Assembly: GCA_900769445.1 (NCBI GenBank)
Contig: CAAGGR010000022.1
Coordinates: 1 to 64,000 of the forward strand
DNA length: 64,000 bases
Reading direction: 5' to 3'
Origin: an uncultured Alistipes sp.
GTDB taxonomy: Bacteria; Bacteroidota; Bacteroidia; Bacteroidales; Rikenellaceae
Shown in pieces: positions 7,500 to 17,099 of this stretch; position 1 is the stretch's first letter, and each line of letters starts with the position of its first letter. The notes under the pieces are model-generated. The model did no database searches, had not been told where the DNA came from, and saw only the letters and a program-made list of their open reading frames with translations. The position numbers were made by a program, and so were the translations under genes.

Positions 7500-8096
7500 T
7501 TAGAACAGCTCCAACTGCTCGGGCGATGAGTTAAAGGTTAGGCGGTGGTAGGGCGAGAGTCCATATTCGTGAATTGCAAGGCGGTGCTCCTTTGTGGGGT
7601 ACCCCTTGTTTTTTGCCCAGCCATACATAGGATACTCTTTATCAAGACGCTGCATATACTCGTCGCGGTGGGTCTTGGCAAGCACCGATGCCGCAGCGAT
7701 ATTAGCATACTTACCGTCGCCCTTAACTATCGTGCGCCATGGAATATCGAGGTCGGTCTTAAAGCGATTGCCGTCGATGACGATATATTCAGGCTTGATA
7801 TTCAGATTCTTAATTGCGATATTCATACCTTCAATCGAGGCGTTGAGGATATTTATCTGGTCGATGCGCTCGGCGCTAACCTCCGCCACATACCACGCCA
7901 AAGCCTCCTCCTCAATTATCGTGCGCAGCTTATCACGTCGCGCCTCGGTCATCTGCTTGGAGTCGTTGAGTAGTGGGTGGTGAAAGTCGGGTGGTAGTAT
8001 TACCGCTGCCGCAAAGACCGAGCCAGCAAGACAACCTCTGCCAGCCTCGTCGCAGCCCACCTCTATAAGTTCTCGTTGATAGCAAGTCTCAAGCAT
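7500..8096 (-). CDS. rnhB: Ribonuclease HII
   Basis: 199 residues from the ATG at 8096. This start leaves 1 bp after the upstream stop codon and gives the usual family length. The longer frame, which begins at 8153 inside the upstream gene, adds a lysine-rich stretch of 19 residues. The active-site motif GCDEAGRGCLAGSV supplies Asp-Glu. A further acidic site lies in VIDGN, and SVLAKTHRDEYM is conserved in the family. The enzyme nicks RNA in RNA-DNA hybrids to remove misincorporated ribonucleotides. It is translationally coupled to the nucleotidase gene. Confidence 0.93.
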   Translation of the reverse strand: MLETCYQRELIEVGCDEAGRGCLAGSVFAAAVILPPDFHHPLLNDSKQMTEARRDKLRTIIEEEALAWYVAEVSAERIDQINILNASIEGMNIAIKNLNIKPEYIVIDGNRFKTDLDIPWRTIVKGDGKYANIAAASVLAKTHRDEYMQRLDKEYPMYGWAKNKGYPTKEHRLAIHEYGLSPYHRLTFNSSPEQLELF

Positions 8097-8097
8097 C

Positions 8098-9555
8098 TTA
8101 CTCTTCTCTTTTTTCGGTTTGGTGGCACTCGTTATCTGGGGTGAATGCTCCATTCTCGAGGGTGTTGAGATGGTGGAGCATAGCCTCGCGAACGCTAATA
8201 TTTGTAGGACGAAGCTGTCGTGAGACGATAACGCTATTTATGTAGTTTTCAGCGATATAGTTGCACATGGCAACGCGATATGAGCGCTCTTCAAGGTCGA
8301 ATACCACATCCTTAGCATCGCCATTCTTACCAAGAATAATGGTGTATGGGATATCTGAGCGGAAATATGGGTAGTGCGACTCCTTATCTGGTCGCTCAGG
8401 GGTGCCACTATTGTACTTAGCAAGGATAAAGTCGCGAAGCTGCTTTTTGGTCATTGTGCCGATATATATCGTAGACATAAATGGGTCATTATTAAGGATT
8501 TTGACACGCTCAATATCTCCCTCTTTAATCTCGTCAAGGCGAATACCGCCATAGTGGTAGAGGCTAATCTCCGGTACAAAACCATCGCTATAAGGGTAGT
8601 TCGCCAATGCGGCAATGGTGAAGTTTGCAACGCCATCCTTTGTGGCGGTAGTGGTAGCATGACCAACGATGCTATTTAGGTTTGGGTCGCTCGACTTAAT
8701 TTTTTCGATATGCTCCGTCATAGCATTGTTGGGGGTGATGTCGGCAGTGGCAATCTGCTCATATTTCACATCCAATATACGCTCGTCCTTAACCCTAACA
8801 TCTGCCACGGTTACATAGCGCAACTTGTTCTTATTCTGTGATATATGTGTATATTCATAGCGCTCATTTACAAGGTCGTGGCTATGGCCTCCTGCAATCC
8901 AGTGGCAGTGTGGGGTCTGCTGGGCAAGGATGATATCTCTATCCAAGCCCATATGCGATAGTAGGATGACCATATCACATTTTGTGGCTACCTCTTCACA
9001 CACTCTATATGCTGTCTCGATATCGGGCGAGAAGGTGTAGTTTGTAAAAGAGCTATTGCCACCCAAAGGTCTGCCGTGGTTGTCGGTATCTACAACGCCT
9101 ACAAAGCCAAACTCTACGCCACAGCGCTCGATGATGGTGTAGGGTGGTAGGGCAGTGGCGCCATTATGTGCCTCCATATTTGCGCAAACGATTGGGAAGT
9201 TGGCGTATGCTATCATGGCATCAAGTACCTCGGAGCCTTTGTCGAACTCATGGTTGCCAAGTGTTGCAACGTCGTAGCCTATATCGTTCATAAGTTCGAT
9301 TATCGGTGTGCCTGGCTCGGTGGCATCATCAACGTAGGCGTTGCCTGAGACCCTATCACCCGAGTCAACAACGATAACCTCGCCACGCTTCTCGTACTCC
9401 TTAACTAAGGTTGCCAACTTTGGCATGCTCTCAATCGTGGCATGCATATCGTTTGTAGCGATGATGTATATATGTTGCTCCTGTGGGGTGCTACATTGCC
9501 AAAATAAAACTACTGAAAGTAGTAAGGAAGTGAAAAAAAATAGCTGTTTTCGCAT
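8098..9555 (-). CDS. 5'-nucleotidase/UDP-sugar hydrolase family lipoprotein
   Basis: 485 residues. A type II signal (VVLFWQC lipobox) places it as an envelope lipoprotein. The calcineurin-like metallophosphatase domain shows the metal ligands NDMHA, DSGD, GNHEFD, LLSHMG and GGHSHD. A C-terminal 5'-nucleotidase domain follows (about residues 310-460, with NDPFMSTIYIGTMTKKQL). It probably removes phosphate from extracellular nucleotides or related compounds. The canonical first motif is NDxHG and here is NDMHA. It is the first gene of a two-gene unit with rnhB and divergent from the nucleoside-kinase gene. Confidence 0.85.
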   Translation of the reverse strand: MRKQLFFFTSLLLSVVLFWQCSTPQEQHIYIIATNDMHATIESMPKLATLVKEYEKRGEVIVVDSGDRVSGNAYVDDATEPGTPIIELMNDIGYDVATLGNHEFDKGSEVLDAMIAYANFPIVCANMEAHNGATALPPYTIIERCGVEFGFVGVVDTDNHGRPLGGNSSFTNYTFSPDIETAYRVCEEVATKCDMVILLSHMGLDRDIILAQQTPHCHWIAGGHSHDLVNERYEYTHISQNKNKLRYVTVADVRVKDERILDVKYEQIATADITPNNAMTEHIEKIKSSDPNLNSIVGHATTTATKDGVANFTIAALANYPYSDGFVPEISLYHYGGIRLDEIKEGDIERVKILNNDPFMSTIYIGTMTKKQLRDFILAKYNSGTPERPDKESHYPYFRSDIPYTIILGKNGDAKDVVFDLEERSYRVAMCNYIAENYINSVIVSRQLRPTNISVREAMLHHLNTLENGAFTPDNECHQTEKREE

Positions 9556-9577
9556 AAGATGTCTGTTTTAATCGTTA

Positions 9578-9604
9578 CAAATTTACAAAAAATTACTATC
9601 TTTA
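9578..9604. promoter_or_regulatory. Overlapping divergent -7 boxes
   Basis: On the - strand TAAATTTG (9578-9585) suits the nucleotidase gene; on the + strand TATCTTTA (9597-9604) suits the kinase gene. Neither has a strong -33 TTTG at 19-20 bp, so only the -7 elements are claimed. Confidence 0.4.
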
Positions 9605-9635
9605 CACAGATTTTGTCAAAAATAGATTAAAGAGG

Positions 9636-11303
9636 ATGCATAGGGTAACACTTCGACTCGTAAATAACTCCACAAATATCGAGGTGGAGATGGGCGCAAC
9701 GCTTATGGAGGTGTTGCGCAGTGTCGATTTTTCGATGCCCTATCCAGTGCTTGTTGCGAGGGTGAATAATACCTTCAAGAGTCTTGGCTACCGCATCTAT
9801 AAGCCTGTTACGGTGGAGTTCCTCGATGTGCGTAGTTTTGAGGGCTATCGTGTATATCAGCGAACACTCTCTTTTGTTATGCAGCGAGCATCGTTGGAAA
9901 TATTTCCAGAGCGCAAGTTGCGCATACGTCACACCTTAGGTAACGGTTTTTATGCCGAGTACGATGATAATGTTGTGCCTACGGCTGAGGATGTGGTGCG
10001 ACTACGAGAGCGTATGGAGGAGCTTGTAGCGCAGGATGTGCCTATCACTCGCCAGAAGCGTCTGGCTGATGAGGTGGCGCAACAGTATGAGGCATATGGT
10101 TTTGATGACCGTGTGGAGTTGCTAAAAACTCGACCACGTCTCTATCGTACGGTGAACTACTTGGGCGATATGCCTGGTTACTTCTATGGCGAGCTTGCGC
10201 CATCAACTGCATATGTCGAGCGCTTCGATATCAAGCAGTACTACAATGGTCTATATGTTGCCCTTCCAGCGCGTACAAATCCTGAGGAGATAACAACAAC
10301 CATAAACCACGATAAGATGTTTGATATCTTCCACGAGTATCAGCAGTGGATAGATATTATGGGAGTGCCTACGGTTGGCGACTTGAATCGTCGTGTTATG
10401 AATGGCGATGCCTCAGAGCTAATACAGATTGCTGAGGCGTTCCACGAGAATAAGATTGCATCCATAGCGCGTGCTATTGCTGATGCAAATGCGGAGCGCG
10501 GTGTGCGCTTGGCGCTTATTTCAGGCCCTTCGTCGAGTGGTAAAACCACATTCTCGAAGCGTCTTGGTGTGCAGTTGCGTGTCTTGGGACTCGATCCTGT
10601 ACTTATCGCGCTTGACGACTACTTTGTGGATAGAGATAAGACACCTCTTGGTGAGGATGGTAAGCCAGATTTCGAGGCGTTGGAGGCTATCGACCTCGAT
10701 ACGCTGAACAAACATCTAAGAGCGTTGGCAAGTGGCGAGAGCGTAGAGATTCCGCGCTACGACTTTATCTCTGGCAAGCGCCAGTGGCACGAGAAGCCTC
10801 TTAAGTTGAGCGACCGTTCGATACTTATTATGGAGGGTATTCACGCCCTCAATCCAAAACTTACGCCAGGTATCTCGGCAGGCGAGAAGTTCAAAATATA
10901 TATTTCGTGCTTCACATCTGTAGCGATGGATAACTTCTCGCGCATACCTACAACCGATAATCGTATGTTGCGTCGTATGATACGTGATAATGCCACACGA
11001 GGCAACAATGCGCTGCGTACCCTCTCGATGTGGGGGTCGGTACGTCGTGGTGAGGAGAAGCATATCTTCCCATATCAGGAGAATGCCGATGTGATGTTTA
11101 ACTCCTCGCTCTTCTACGAGATCTCGGTATTGAGGGCTGTTGCAGAGCCTTTGCTGCGCGAGGTGTCGGATATCGAGCCTGAGTATGCCGAGGCAAGGCG
11201 TATGTTGCGCTTCCTTGATAACTTTACACCGATACAACCAGACGAGATTCCTCCAACATCGCTCCTAAGGGAGTTTATTGGTGGTAGCTCGTTTAACTAT
11301 TGA
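9636..11303 (+). CDS. Nucleoside (uridine-type) kinase with N-terminal TGS/ThrRS-like region
   Basis: 555 residues. The N-terminal 270 residues resemble the TGS and second additional domain of threonyl-tRNA synthetase (VTLRLVNN start, then the editing-domain-like IRHTLGNGFYAEYD). The C-terminal half is a uridine kinase/phosphoribulokinase P-loop domain with Walker A GPSSSGKTTFSKRL, ALDDYFVDRDKTP and PRYDFISGKRQW. This architecture is common in Bacteroidetes and Firmicutes; the role of the synthetase-like part is not established. It probably phosphorylates uridine/cytidine. It is 34 bp before gcvP on the same strand. Confidence 0.85.
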   Translation: MHRVTLRLVNNSTNIEVEMGATLMEVLRSVDFSMPYPVLVARVNNTFKSLGYRIYKPVTVEFLDVRSFEGYRVYQRTLSFVMQRASLEIFPERKLRIRHTLGNGFYAEYDDNVVPTAEDVVRLRERMEELVAQDVPITRQKRLADEVAQQYEAYGFDDRVELLKTRPRLYRTVNYLGDMPGYFYGELAPSTAYVERFDIKQYYNGLYVALPARTNPEEITTTINHDKMFDIFHEYQQWIDIMGVPTVGDLNRRVMNGDASELIQIAEAFHENKIASIARAIADANAERGVRLALISGPSSSGKTTFSKRLGVQLRVLGLDPVLIALDDYFVDRDKTPLGEDGKPDFEALEAIDLDTLNKHLRALASGESVEIPRYDFISGKRQWHEKPLKLSDRSILIMEGIHALNPKLTPGISAGEKFKIYISCFTSVAMDNFSRIPTTDNRMLRRMIRDNATRGNNALRTLSMWGSVRRGEEKHIFPYQENADVMFNSSLFYEISVLRAVAEPLLREVSDIEPEYAEARRMLRFLDNFTPIQPDEIPPTSLLREFIGGSSFNY

Positions 11304-11337
11304 TAACAACTAAATCAACTAATAACTAATTAACACA

Positions 11338-14172
11338 ATGAAAACCTTTGATAGCTTTGTAGACCGCCACACTGGTCTAAACTCTAAGGAGGATTTGCAG
11401 CAGATGCTTGCAACAATTGGCGTAGGCTCAGTTGAGGAGCTTTTGCAGCAGGTGATTCCACAGAATATTCGCCTTAAGAAGGCTCTCGACTTGCCAGAGG
11501 CAATGAGCGAGTATGAGTATGCATCACACATCGCAAACCTTGCAGCTAAGAATCGCACATTCCGCTCATTTATTGGTATGGGCTACTATCCAAACGTAGT
11601 GCCTGCGGTGGTGTCGCGTAACGTATTCGAGAATCCTGCTTGGTACACATCATACACTCCATATCAGGCTGAGATTTCGCAGGGTCGTTTGGAGGCGTTG
11701 CTCAACTATCAGACCGCTATCCTCTCGCTTACAGGTATGGAGGTTGCTAACTGCTCACTTCTTGATGAGGCTACAGCGACTGCCGAGGCTATGTTGATGA
11801 TGTACGCATTGCGCTCACGCGATGCTGTGAAGCAGGGCAAAAATCAGCTCTTCGTAGACGAGAATATCTTCCCACAGACTCTCGATGTATTGCTTACACG
11901 TTCTGAGCCATTCGGTATTGAGATTATCCGTGATGACTTCGCTACATATGAGTTCACAGGTAAGGAGTTTGGTGCTATTTTGCAGTTCCCAGCAGCTAAT
12001 GGTGAGGTTCGCGATTATGCAGGTTTTGCTGCTAAGGCTCACGAGGCTGGCGTCCTTGTAACTGCTGTTGCCGACCTTCTATCATTGGCATTGTTGAAGT
12101 CGCCAGCAGAGTGGGGCGCAGATATCGCAGTGGGTACTACACAGCGTTTGGGTTGCCCTATGGGTCTTGGTGGCCCATCGGCAGGTTATATGGCTACACG
12201 CGACGCCTACAAGCGTAATATGCCAGGTCGTATCATCGGTGTATCTGTCGACCGCTTGGGCAATAAGGCTCTTCGTATGTCATTGCAGATGCGTGAGCAG
12301 CATATCAAGCGCGAGAAGGCTACATCTAACATCTGTACTGCTCAGGCGTTGATGGCATCGATGGTAGGTTTCTACTGTATATATAATGGTAAGGAGGGTC
12401 TTGAGCGCGCTGCGCTTAATGCTCACACTGCCGCTGTTACCGTTAAGGAGGCTTTGGAGGCTTTGGGCTACAAGGTGCGCACACAGGCGTTGTTCGATAC
12501 TTTGGAGGTTGAGGCTGAGGCATCTGTAATCCAGGATATCGCCCTTGCGCGCGAGATTAATATGTATTATCCTGCTGATGACTGCGTTCGTATGTCATTC
12601 GACGAGGTTACTACCGATGCAGAGCTCCAGGCTGTAGTAGATATCTTCGCTGAGGCACGTGGTAAGAAGGCTAAGGCTGTTAAGCGTATTGAGACTGCTG
12701 CTATCGCTGCAGAGGTTAAGCGTGGTACAGACTTCTTCACAGAGAGCATCTTCAACTCATACCGCACTGAGACCGAGATGATGCGCTATATCAAGAAGCT
12801 CGAGTTGCGCGATATCTCGTTGATGAACTCTATGATTTCGCTTGGCTCATGTACAATGAAGCTCAACGCTGCACAGCTTATGCAGCCACTCTCATTGCCA
12901 GGCTTCCAGAATATCCACCCATTTGCTCCAGCAGACCAGACTGAGGGTTATCGCGAGCTTATCGCTAACCTTGAGCGCTACTTGGCTGTAATCACTGGCT
13001 TCGCTGGTTGTACACTTCAGCCTAACTCAGGTGCTGCGGGCGAGTATGCAGGTCTTATGATGATTCGTGCATACCACCAGAGTCGTGGTCAGGGTTACCG
13101 TAACGTAATCCTTATCCCATCATCGGCTCACGGTACTAACCCTGCATCAGCAGCTATGGCGGGTATGAAGATTGTTATCGTTGGTTGCGACGAGAATGGT
13201 AATATCGATGTTGAGGATCTAAAGAAGAAGGCTGAGGAGTACTCTTCAGAGTTGTGTGGTTTGATGGTTACATATCCATCTACACACGGTGTCTTCGAGA
13301 GCCGTATCCGCGATATCGTAGACGCAGTACATGATGCTGGTGGTCAGGTATATATGGATGGTGCAAATATGAATGCTCAGGTAGGTCTTACAAACCCAGG
13401 CTTTATCGGTGCTGACGTTTGCCACCTTAACCTTCACAAGACCTTTGCTATGCCTCACGGTGGCGGTGGTCCTGGTGTTGGCCCAGTATGCGTTGCAGAG
13501 CATCTTGTTAAGTTCTTGCCTACACACTCTTTGATGGAGACTGGTGGCGAGGAGGGTATCACAGCTGTATCGTCATCTCCTTGGGGTTCAGCAATGTTGC
13601 TTCCTATCACTTACGGTTATATCCGTATGCTCGGCTTCGAGGGTCTTCGTCGCTCTACAGAGCTTGCTATCGTTAATGCTAACTATATGTCATCAGCTCT
13701 TAAGCACGAGTATAAGACATACTACTCTGGCGAGACTGGTCGCGTAGGTCATGAGATGATTCTCGACCTCACACGCTTCAAGCACGACTACAATATCGAC
13801 TGTGGTGATATCGCACACCGTCTTATGGACTATGGCTTCCATGCTCCAACACTCTCATTCCCAGTGCATGAGACCCTTATGGTTGAGCCTACAGAGTCAG
13901 AGTCTAAGGCAGAGATGGATCGCTTCATCGAGGCTCTTATTCAGATTAAGCGCGAGTGCGAGGCTGCAGCAGCATCTGGCAACGCCGATAACGTTGTAGT
14001 TAACGCTCCACATACTGCAAAGGAGCTTGCTGGCGAGTGGTCGCACCCATATACCCGTGAGGAGGCAGCCTTCCCACTCTCTTGGATCGTAGAGAACAAG
14101 TTCTTCCCATACGTAACCAAGATTGATAACGGTTATGGTGATCGTAATCTAATCTGTCGTTGCATGGAGTAA
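11338..14172 (+). CDS. gcvP: Glycine dehydrogenase (decarboxylating), P protein of the glycine cleavage system
   Basis: 944 residues, a fused (alpha plus beta) P protein. The PLP lysine lies in HLNLHKTFAMPHGGGGPG (about K701), and the glycine-rich loop after it is typical. The N-terminal half (about 1-440) is the degenerate paralogous domain, the C-terminal half the PLP-binding one (SLGSCTMKLNAAQLM). It decarboxylates glycine and transfers the aminomethyl group to lipoylated GcvH. gcvH and gcvT are not in the window. Its TAA stop runs directly into a nested-hairpin repeat. Confidence 0.95.
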   Translation: MKTFDSFVDRHTGLNSKEDLQQMLATIGVGSVEELLQQVIPQNIRLKKALDLPEAMSEYEYASHIANLAAKNRTFRSFIGMGYYPNVVPAVVSRNVFENPAWYTSYTPYQAEISQGRLEALLNYQTAILSLTGMEVANCSLLDEATATAEAMLMMYALRSRDAVKQGKNQLFVDENIFPQTLDVLLTRSEPFGIEIIRDDFATYEFTGKEFGAILQFPAANGEVRDYAGFAAKAHEAGVLVTAVADLLSLALLKSPAEWGADIAVGTTQRLGCPMGLGGPSAGYMATRDAYKRNMPGRIIGVSVDRLGNKALRMSLQMREQHIKREKATSNICTAQALMASMVGFYCIYNGKEGLERAALNAHTAAVTVKEALEALGYKVRTQALFDTLEVEAEASVIQDIALAREINMYYPADDCVRMSFDEVTTDAELQAVVDIFAEARGKKAKAVKRIETAAIAAEVKRGTDFFTESIFNSYRTETEMMRYIKKLELRDISLMNSMISLGSCTMKLNAAQLMQPLSLPGFQNIHPFAPADQTEGYRELIANLERYLAVITGFAGCTLQPNSGAAGEYAGLMMIRAYHQSRGQGYRNVILIPSSAHGTNPASAAMAGMKIVIVGCDENGNIDVEDLKKKAEEYSSELCGLMVTYPSTHGVFESRIRDIVDAVHDAGGQVYMDGANMNAQVGLTNPGFIGADVCHLNLHKTFAMPHGGGGPGVGPVCVAEHLVKFLPTHSLMETGGEEGITAVSSSPWGSAMLLPITYGYIRMLGFEGLRRSTELAIVNANYMSSALKHEYKTYYSGETGRVGHEMILDLTRFKHDYNIDCGDIAHRLMDYGFHAPTLSFPVHETLMVEPTESESKAEMDRFIEALIQIKRECEAAAASGNADNVVVNAPHTAKELAGEWSHPYTREEAAFPLSWIVENKFFPYVTKIDNGYGDRNLICRCME

Positions 14173-14296
14173 TTTCTTGTGATAAGGGGTCATCTTCGAC
14201 TCTTCAGTCAAAATGGCGAATGGGAAATACGCTCAGTATGTCCCATCCGCCATTTTTCGTGTCAGAGCCAAATCTAACCCCTTCTGACAAGAAATT
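14171..14296 (+). repeat. Nested-hairpin repeat abutting the gcvP stop codon (copy E4)
   Basis: Its first two bases are the last two of the gcvP TAA. The outer arms are AATTTCTTGTGATAAGGGG and CCCCTTCTGACAAGAAATT. The central hairpin is AAAATGGCGAATGGGA, ATAC-GCTCA-GTAT, TCCCATCCGCCATTTT. Same subtype as E3. Confidence 0.85.
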
Positions 14297-14334
14297 GGGT
14301 GGTGGGGTTGGGTAGGGTGGTGTTATTGTTTTAA

Positions 14335-14467
14335 GACAACAGTGACCACAGAGACGAAAGAGACAACAACGAGGTCGCGGACAAAATGTGATACTCAGTT
14401 TCACTGTTGTCTCTGCTGTCTCTGCCGTCTTTGCTGTCCCTGCCGTCTTTGCTGTCTCTGCCGTCTA
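14335..14467. repeat. 9-bp tandem repeats arranged as a long hairpin
   Basis: The right part (14405-14467) is seven consecutive 9-mers of the type TGCTGTCTC/TGCCGTCTT. The left part (14335-14370) is the purine complement (GAGACGAAAGAGACAAC). Between them is CGAGGTCGCGGACAAAATG. A sister copy at 17280-17404 has the same plan and the shared core CGAGGTCG, but different unit sequence. No gene is called here. Confidence 0.6.
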
Positions 14468-14517
14468 TCTCCAAAAGTCATCATCGCTCTAACTTTTTTA
14501 CTTTTGTTTGCGAAAAA

Positions 14518-14549
14518 TTTGTTTTTTCGAGAAAAAAACCTTATATTTG
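14518..14549 (+). promoter_or_regulatory. Promoter of the biotin carboxyltransferase gene
   Basis: TTTG (14518-14521) and TATATTTG (14542-14549) are 20 bp apart, a clear Bacteroidetes promoter. About 70 nt of untranslated leader precede the ATG. Confidence 0.75.
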
Positions 14550-14624
14550 TTAGTTGAATAACACTATAACGTTGTTCTTGAGATAGATTACCTAAAAACT
14601 AACTAAATAAACTTTCGTGAAATT

Positions 14625-16970
14625 ATGACAAAGATTCTTAAAATTCGCGATCTTACGTTGCGTGATGGACAGCAGTCATCATTCGCAACTCGTATGACCC
14701 AGCAGCAGGTTGATCGCTGTCTTCCTTTCTACAAGGATGCAGGCTTCTACGCTATGGAGGTATGGGGTGGTGCAGTGCCTGATTCAGTAATGCGTTACCT
14801 CAATGAGAACCCTTGGACTCGTCTTGAGACTATCAAGAAGGCCGTAGGTGATGTTTCGAAGCTAACCGCTTTGTCGCGTGGTCGTAACCTCTTTGGTTAT
14901 GCTCCTTACACTGACGAGATTATCGACGGTTTCTCTCGTAATGCTATCGAGAGCGGCTTGGGCATCATGCGTATCTTCGATGCGTTGAACGATGTAGATA
15001 ATGTAAAGTCTACAATCAAGTATATTAAGCAGTATGGCGGTATCGCTGACTGCGCGGTATGTTACACCGTAGACCCTAAGTACAACGATGGCGAGGAGCA
15101 TGAGAAGGTATTTACCGACGAGTACTTCCTTGACAAGGCTCGCCAGATGGCAGAGCTTGGTGCAGATATGATCACCATTAAGGATATGTCTGGTCTTATC
15201 CCACCAGCACGTGTTGCAGGTCTTATTAAGCTTCTTAAGAAGGAGCTTGGCGTTGTGGTAGACTTCCACACACACTGTACTCCAGGTTATGGTCTTGGTT
15301 CTGTATATGCTGCTATCGTAGCAGGTGTTGATATCGTAGATACAAACTGTTGGTGGTTTGGTGGCGGTACTGGCGCTCCTGCAGTAGAGTTGGTATACCT
15401 CTTCTGTAAGAAGTTGGGCATCGAGCTTGGTGCAAACATGGAGGCTGTAGCTAAGATTAACGAGCAGCTAAAGGATATTCGCAAGGAGCTTGAGATCTCT
15501 GTATTTGGTGCAGAGAAGCCACTTCCAAAGCCATTTAACCCACTTGTAGACGAGACTCCTGCAGAGGTAGACGCTTTGCTTGACCGTTGTGTTAAGGCAG
15601 CACAGGAGGAGAACTGGGATGAGCTTTTGGTTGCATCACAGGCTATCGAGGCATACTTCGGTTTCCCAGCACCTAACAAGCTTGTTCAGGATGCCGAGAT
15701 TCCTGGTGGTATGTACTCAAATATGGTGGCTCAGCTTAAGCAGCTTGGTGCAGAGGATATTCTTCCACGTGCTATGGAGCTTATCCCACCAGTGCGTCTT
15801 GCAGCGGGTCTTCCACCACTCGTAACTCCTACATCACAGATTGTAGGTGCTCAGGCAGTAAACTGCGCTATGGACGAGAAGGCTGGTCGTGCAATGTACA
15901 CTAATAAGTCGGCTCAGTTCGTAGGTCTTGTGAAGGGTGACTATGGTCGCACTCCAGTAAAGATTGACGAGGACTTCCGTGAGAAGATTTGTGGTTTCCG
16001 CGAGGAGCGTCCTTACGATACTTCTAAGTACCAGAAGCAGCCAAACCCAGTATTGGAGAAGGCTGGTGGTGTACTCCTTGCTGAGAACGAGAAGGAGGAG
16101 TTACTTCTTGAGTTGTTCCCATTGGTAGCTAAGGCATACCTCACAGGTATCAAGGAGGCTGCATATGCTGAGAAGGTTGCTGCAGACCCATCACTTAAGA
16201 AGGAGGAGGCTGTAGAGCTTCAGCCTATCACTGGCGATACTATCGTAGCACCACTTCCAGGTCGTGTTATCGAGCTTAAGGTTAAGGTTGGTGATACTGT
16301 AGCTGTAGGTCAGGAGGTTGCTATCCTTGAGGCTATGAAGATGGAGAACTCTATCACATCTGACTACGCTGGTAAGGTTAAGCAGATTATCGTTAAGGAG
16401 GGTGATACTGTTCAGGCTGAGGGTATCATCATCGAGATTGAGAGTGCTAAGGCTGGTGCTGGTGCATCTGCAAAGCGTCCTGTTACTGGTAAGACCGTAT
16501 GCGCACCACTTCCAGGTCGCGTTATCGAGCTTAAGGTTAAGGTGGGTGATAAGGTTAACTCTGGCGACGAGGTTATGATTCTCGAGGCTATGAAGATGGA
16601 GAACTCTATCACTACAGACTATGCAGGTTATGTTCGCCAGATTCTCGTTGCTGAGGGCGACACCGTAGCTGCTGATGCTATCCTTATCGAGATTGCAGAC
16701 TCTATGGACGAGGCTGAGGGCGATGCTGCTACCCAGAAGCGCGTTACCGCAGCTGATGGCAATACCGTAAATGCTCCACTTCCAGGTCGTGTTATCGAGA
16801 TTAAGGTTAAGGCTGGCGATAAGGTAACTGTAGGTCAGGAGGTTATGATTCTTGAGGCTATGAAGATGGAGAACTCTATCTCTTCTGATTACGCTGGCGA
16901 GGTACTTGGCCTTCTTGTAGCAGAGGGTGATACTGTGCAGGCTGATCAGCCACTACTCGTAATCAAGTAA
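14625..16970 (+). CDS. Biotin-dependent carboxyltransferase (PycB/OadA type) with three tandem biotinyl domains
   Basis: 781 residues. The N-terminal HMG-CoA-lyase-like TIM barrel (about 1-290: LTLRDGQQSSFATRM, MITIKDMSG, DFHTHCTPG) and the conserved PYC/OADA domain (about 300-475) are those of pyruvate carboxylase subunit B and the oxaloacetate decarboxylase alpha chain. The C-terminus then carries three consecutive biotinyl domains, each with APLPGRVIE, VGD or AGD, and EAMKMENSI. The lysines to be biotinylated are at about 572, 657 and 747. One such domain is normal. No biotin carboxylase or OadB/OadG gene is nearby, so carboxylase and decarboxylase roles cannot be told apart here. It has its own promoter, and a nested-hairpin repeat follows the stop. 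Confidence 0.9.
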   Translation: MTKILKIRDLTLRDGQQSSFATRMTQQQVDRCLPFYKDAGFYAMEVWGGAVPDSVMRYLNENPWTRLETIKKAVGDVSKLTALSRGRNLFGYAPYTDEIIDGFSRNAIESGLGIMRIFDALNDVDNVKSTIKYIKQYGGIADCAVCYTVDPKYNDGEEHEKVFTDEYFLDKARQMAELGADMITIKDMSGLIPPARVAGLIKLLKKELGVVVDFHTHCTPGYGLGSVYAAIVAGVDIVDTNCWWFGGGTGAPAVELVYLFCKKLGIELGANMEAVAKINEQLKDIRKELEISVFGAEKPLPKPFNPLVDETPAEVDALLDRCVKAAQEENWDELLVASQAIEAYFGFPAPNKLVQDAEIPGGMYSNMVAQLKQLGAEDILPRAMELIPPVRLAAGLPPLVTPTSQIVGAQAVNCAMDEKAGRAMYTNKSAQFVGLVKGDYGRTPVKIDEDFREKICGFREERPYDTSKYQKQPNPVLEKAGGVLLAENEKEELLLELFPLVAKAYLTGIKEAAYAEKVAADPSLKKEEAVELQPITGDTIVAPLPGRVIELKVKVGDTVAVGQEVAILEAMKMENSITSDYAGKVKQIIVKEGDTVQAEGIIIEIESAKAGAGASAKRPVTGKTVCAPLPGRVIELKVKVGDKVNSGDEVMILEAMKMENSITTDYAGYVRQILVAEGDTVAADAILIEIADSMDEAEGDAATQKRVTAADGNTVNAPLPGRVIEIKVKAGDKVTVGQEVMILEAMKMENSISSDYAGEVLGLLVAEGDTVQADQPLLVIK

Positions 16971-17099
16971 ATTTCTTGTGATAAGGGGCACATCTTTGTC
17001 CCATCCCCAAAGTAAGACCCCTCGGGCTGTACTACTTGTACTATCCCGAGGGGATCTTCTTTTGCGATAGAACAAATCTGACCACTTCTCCCAAGAAAT
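16970..17099 (+). repeat. Nested-hairpin repeat abutting the pycB-like stop codon (copy E5)
   Basis: Begins on the last A of the TAA. The outer arms are AATTTCTTGTGATAAGG and CTTCTCCCAAGAAAT (a decayed 3' arm). The inner hairpin is CCCCTCGGGCTGTAC, TACTT, GTACTATCCCGAGGGG. It also contains CACATCTTTGTCCCATCCC and GCGATAGAACAAATCTG, shared with E7 and E8 but not with E3, E4 or E6. Confidence 0.8.
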
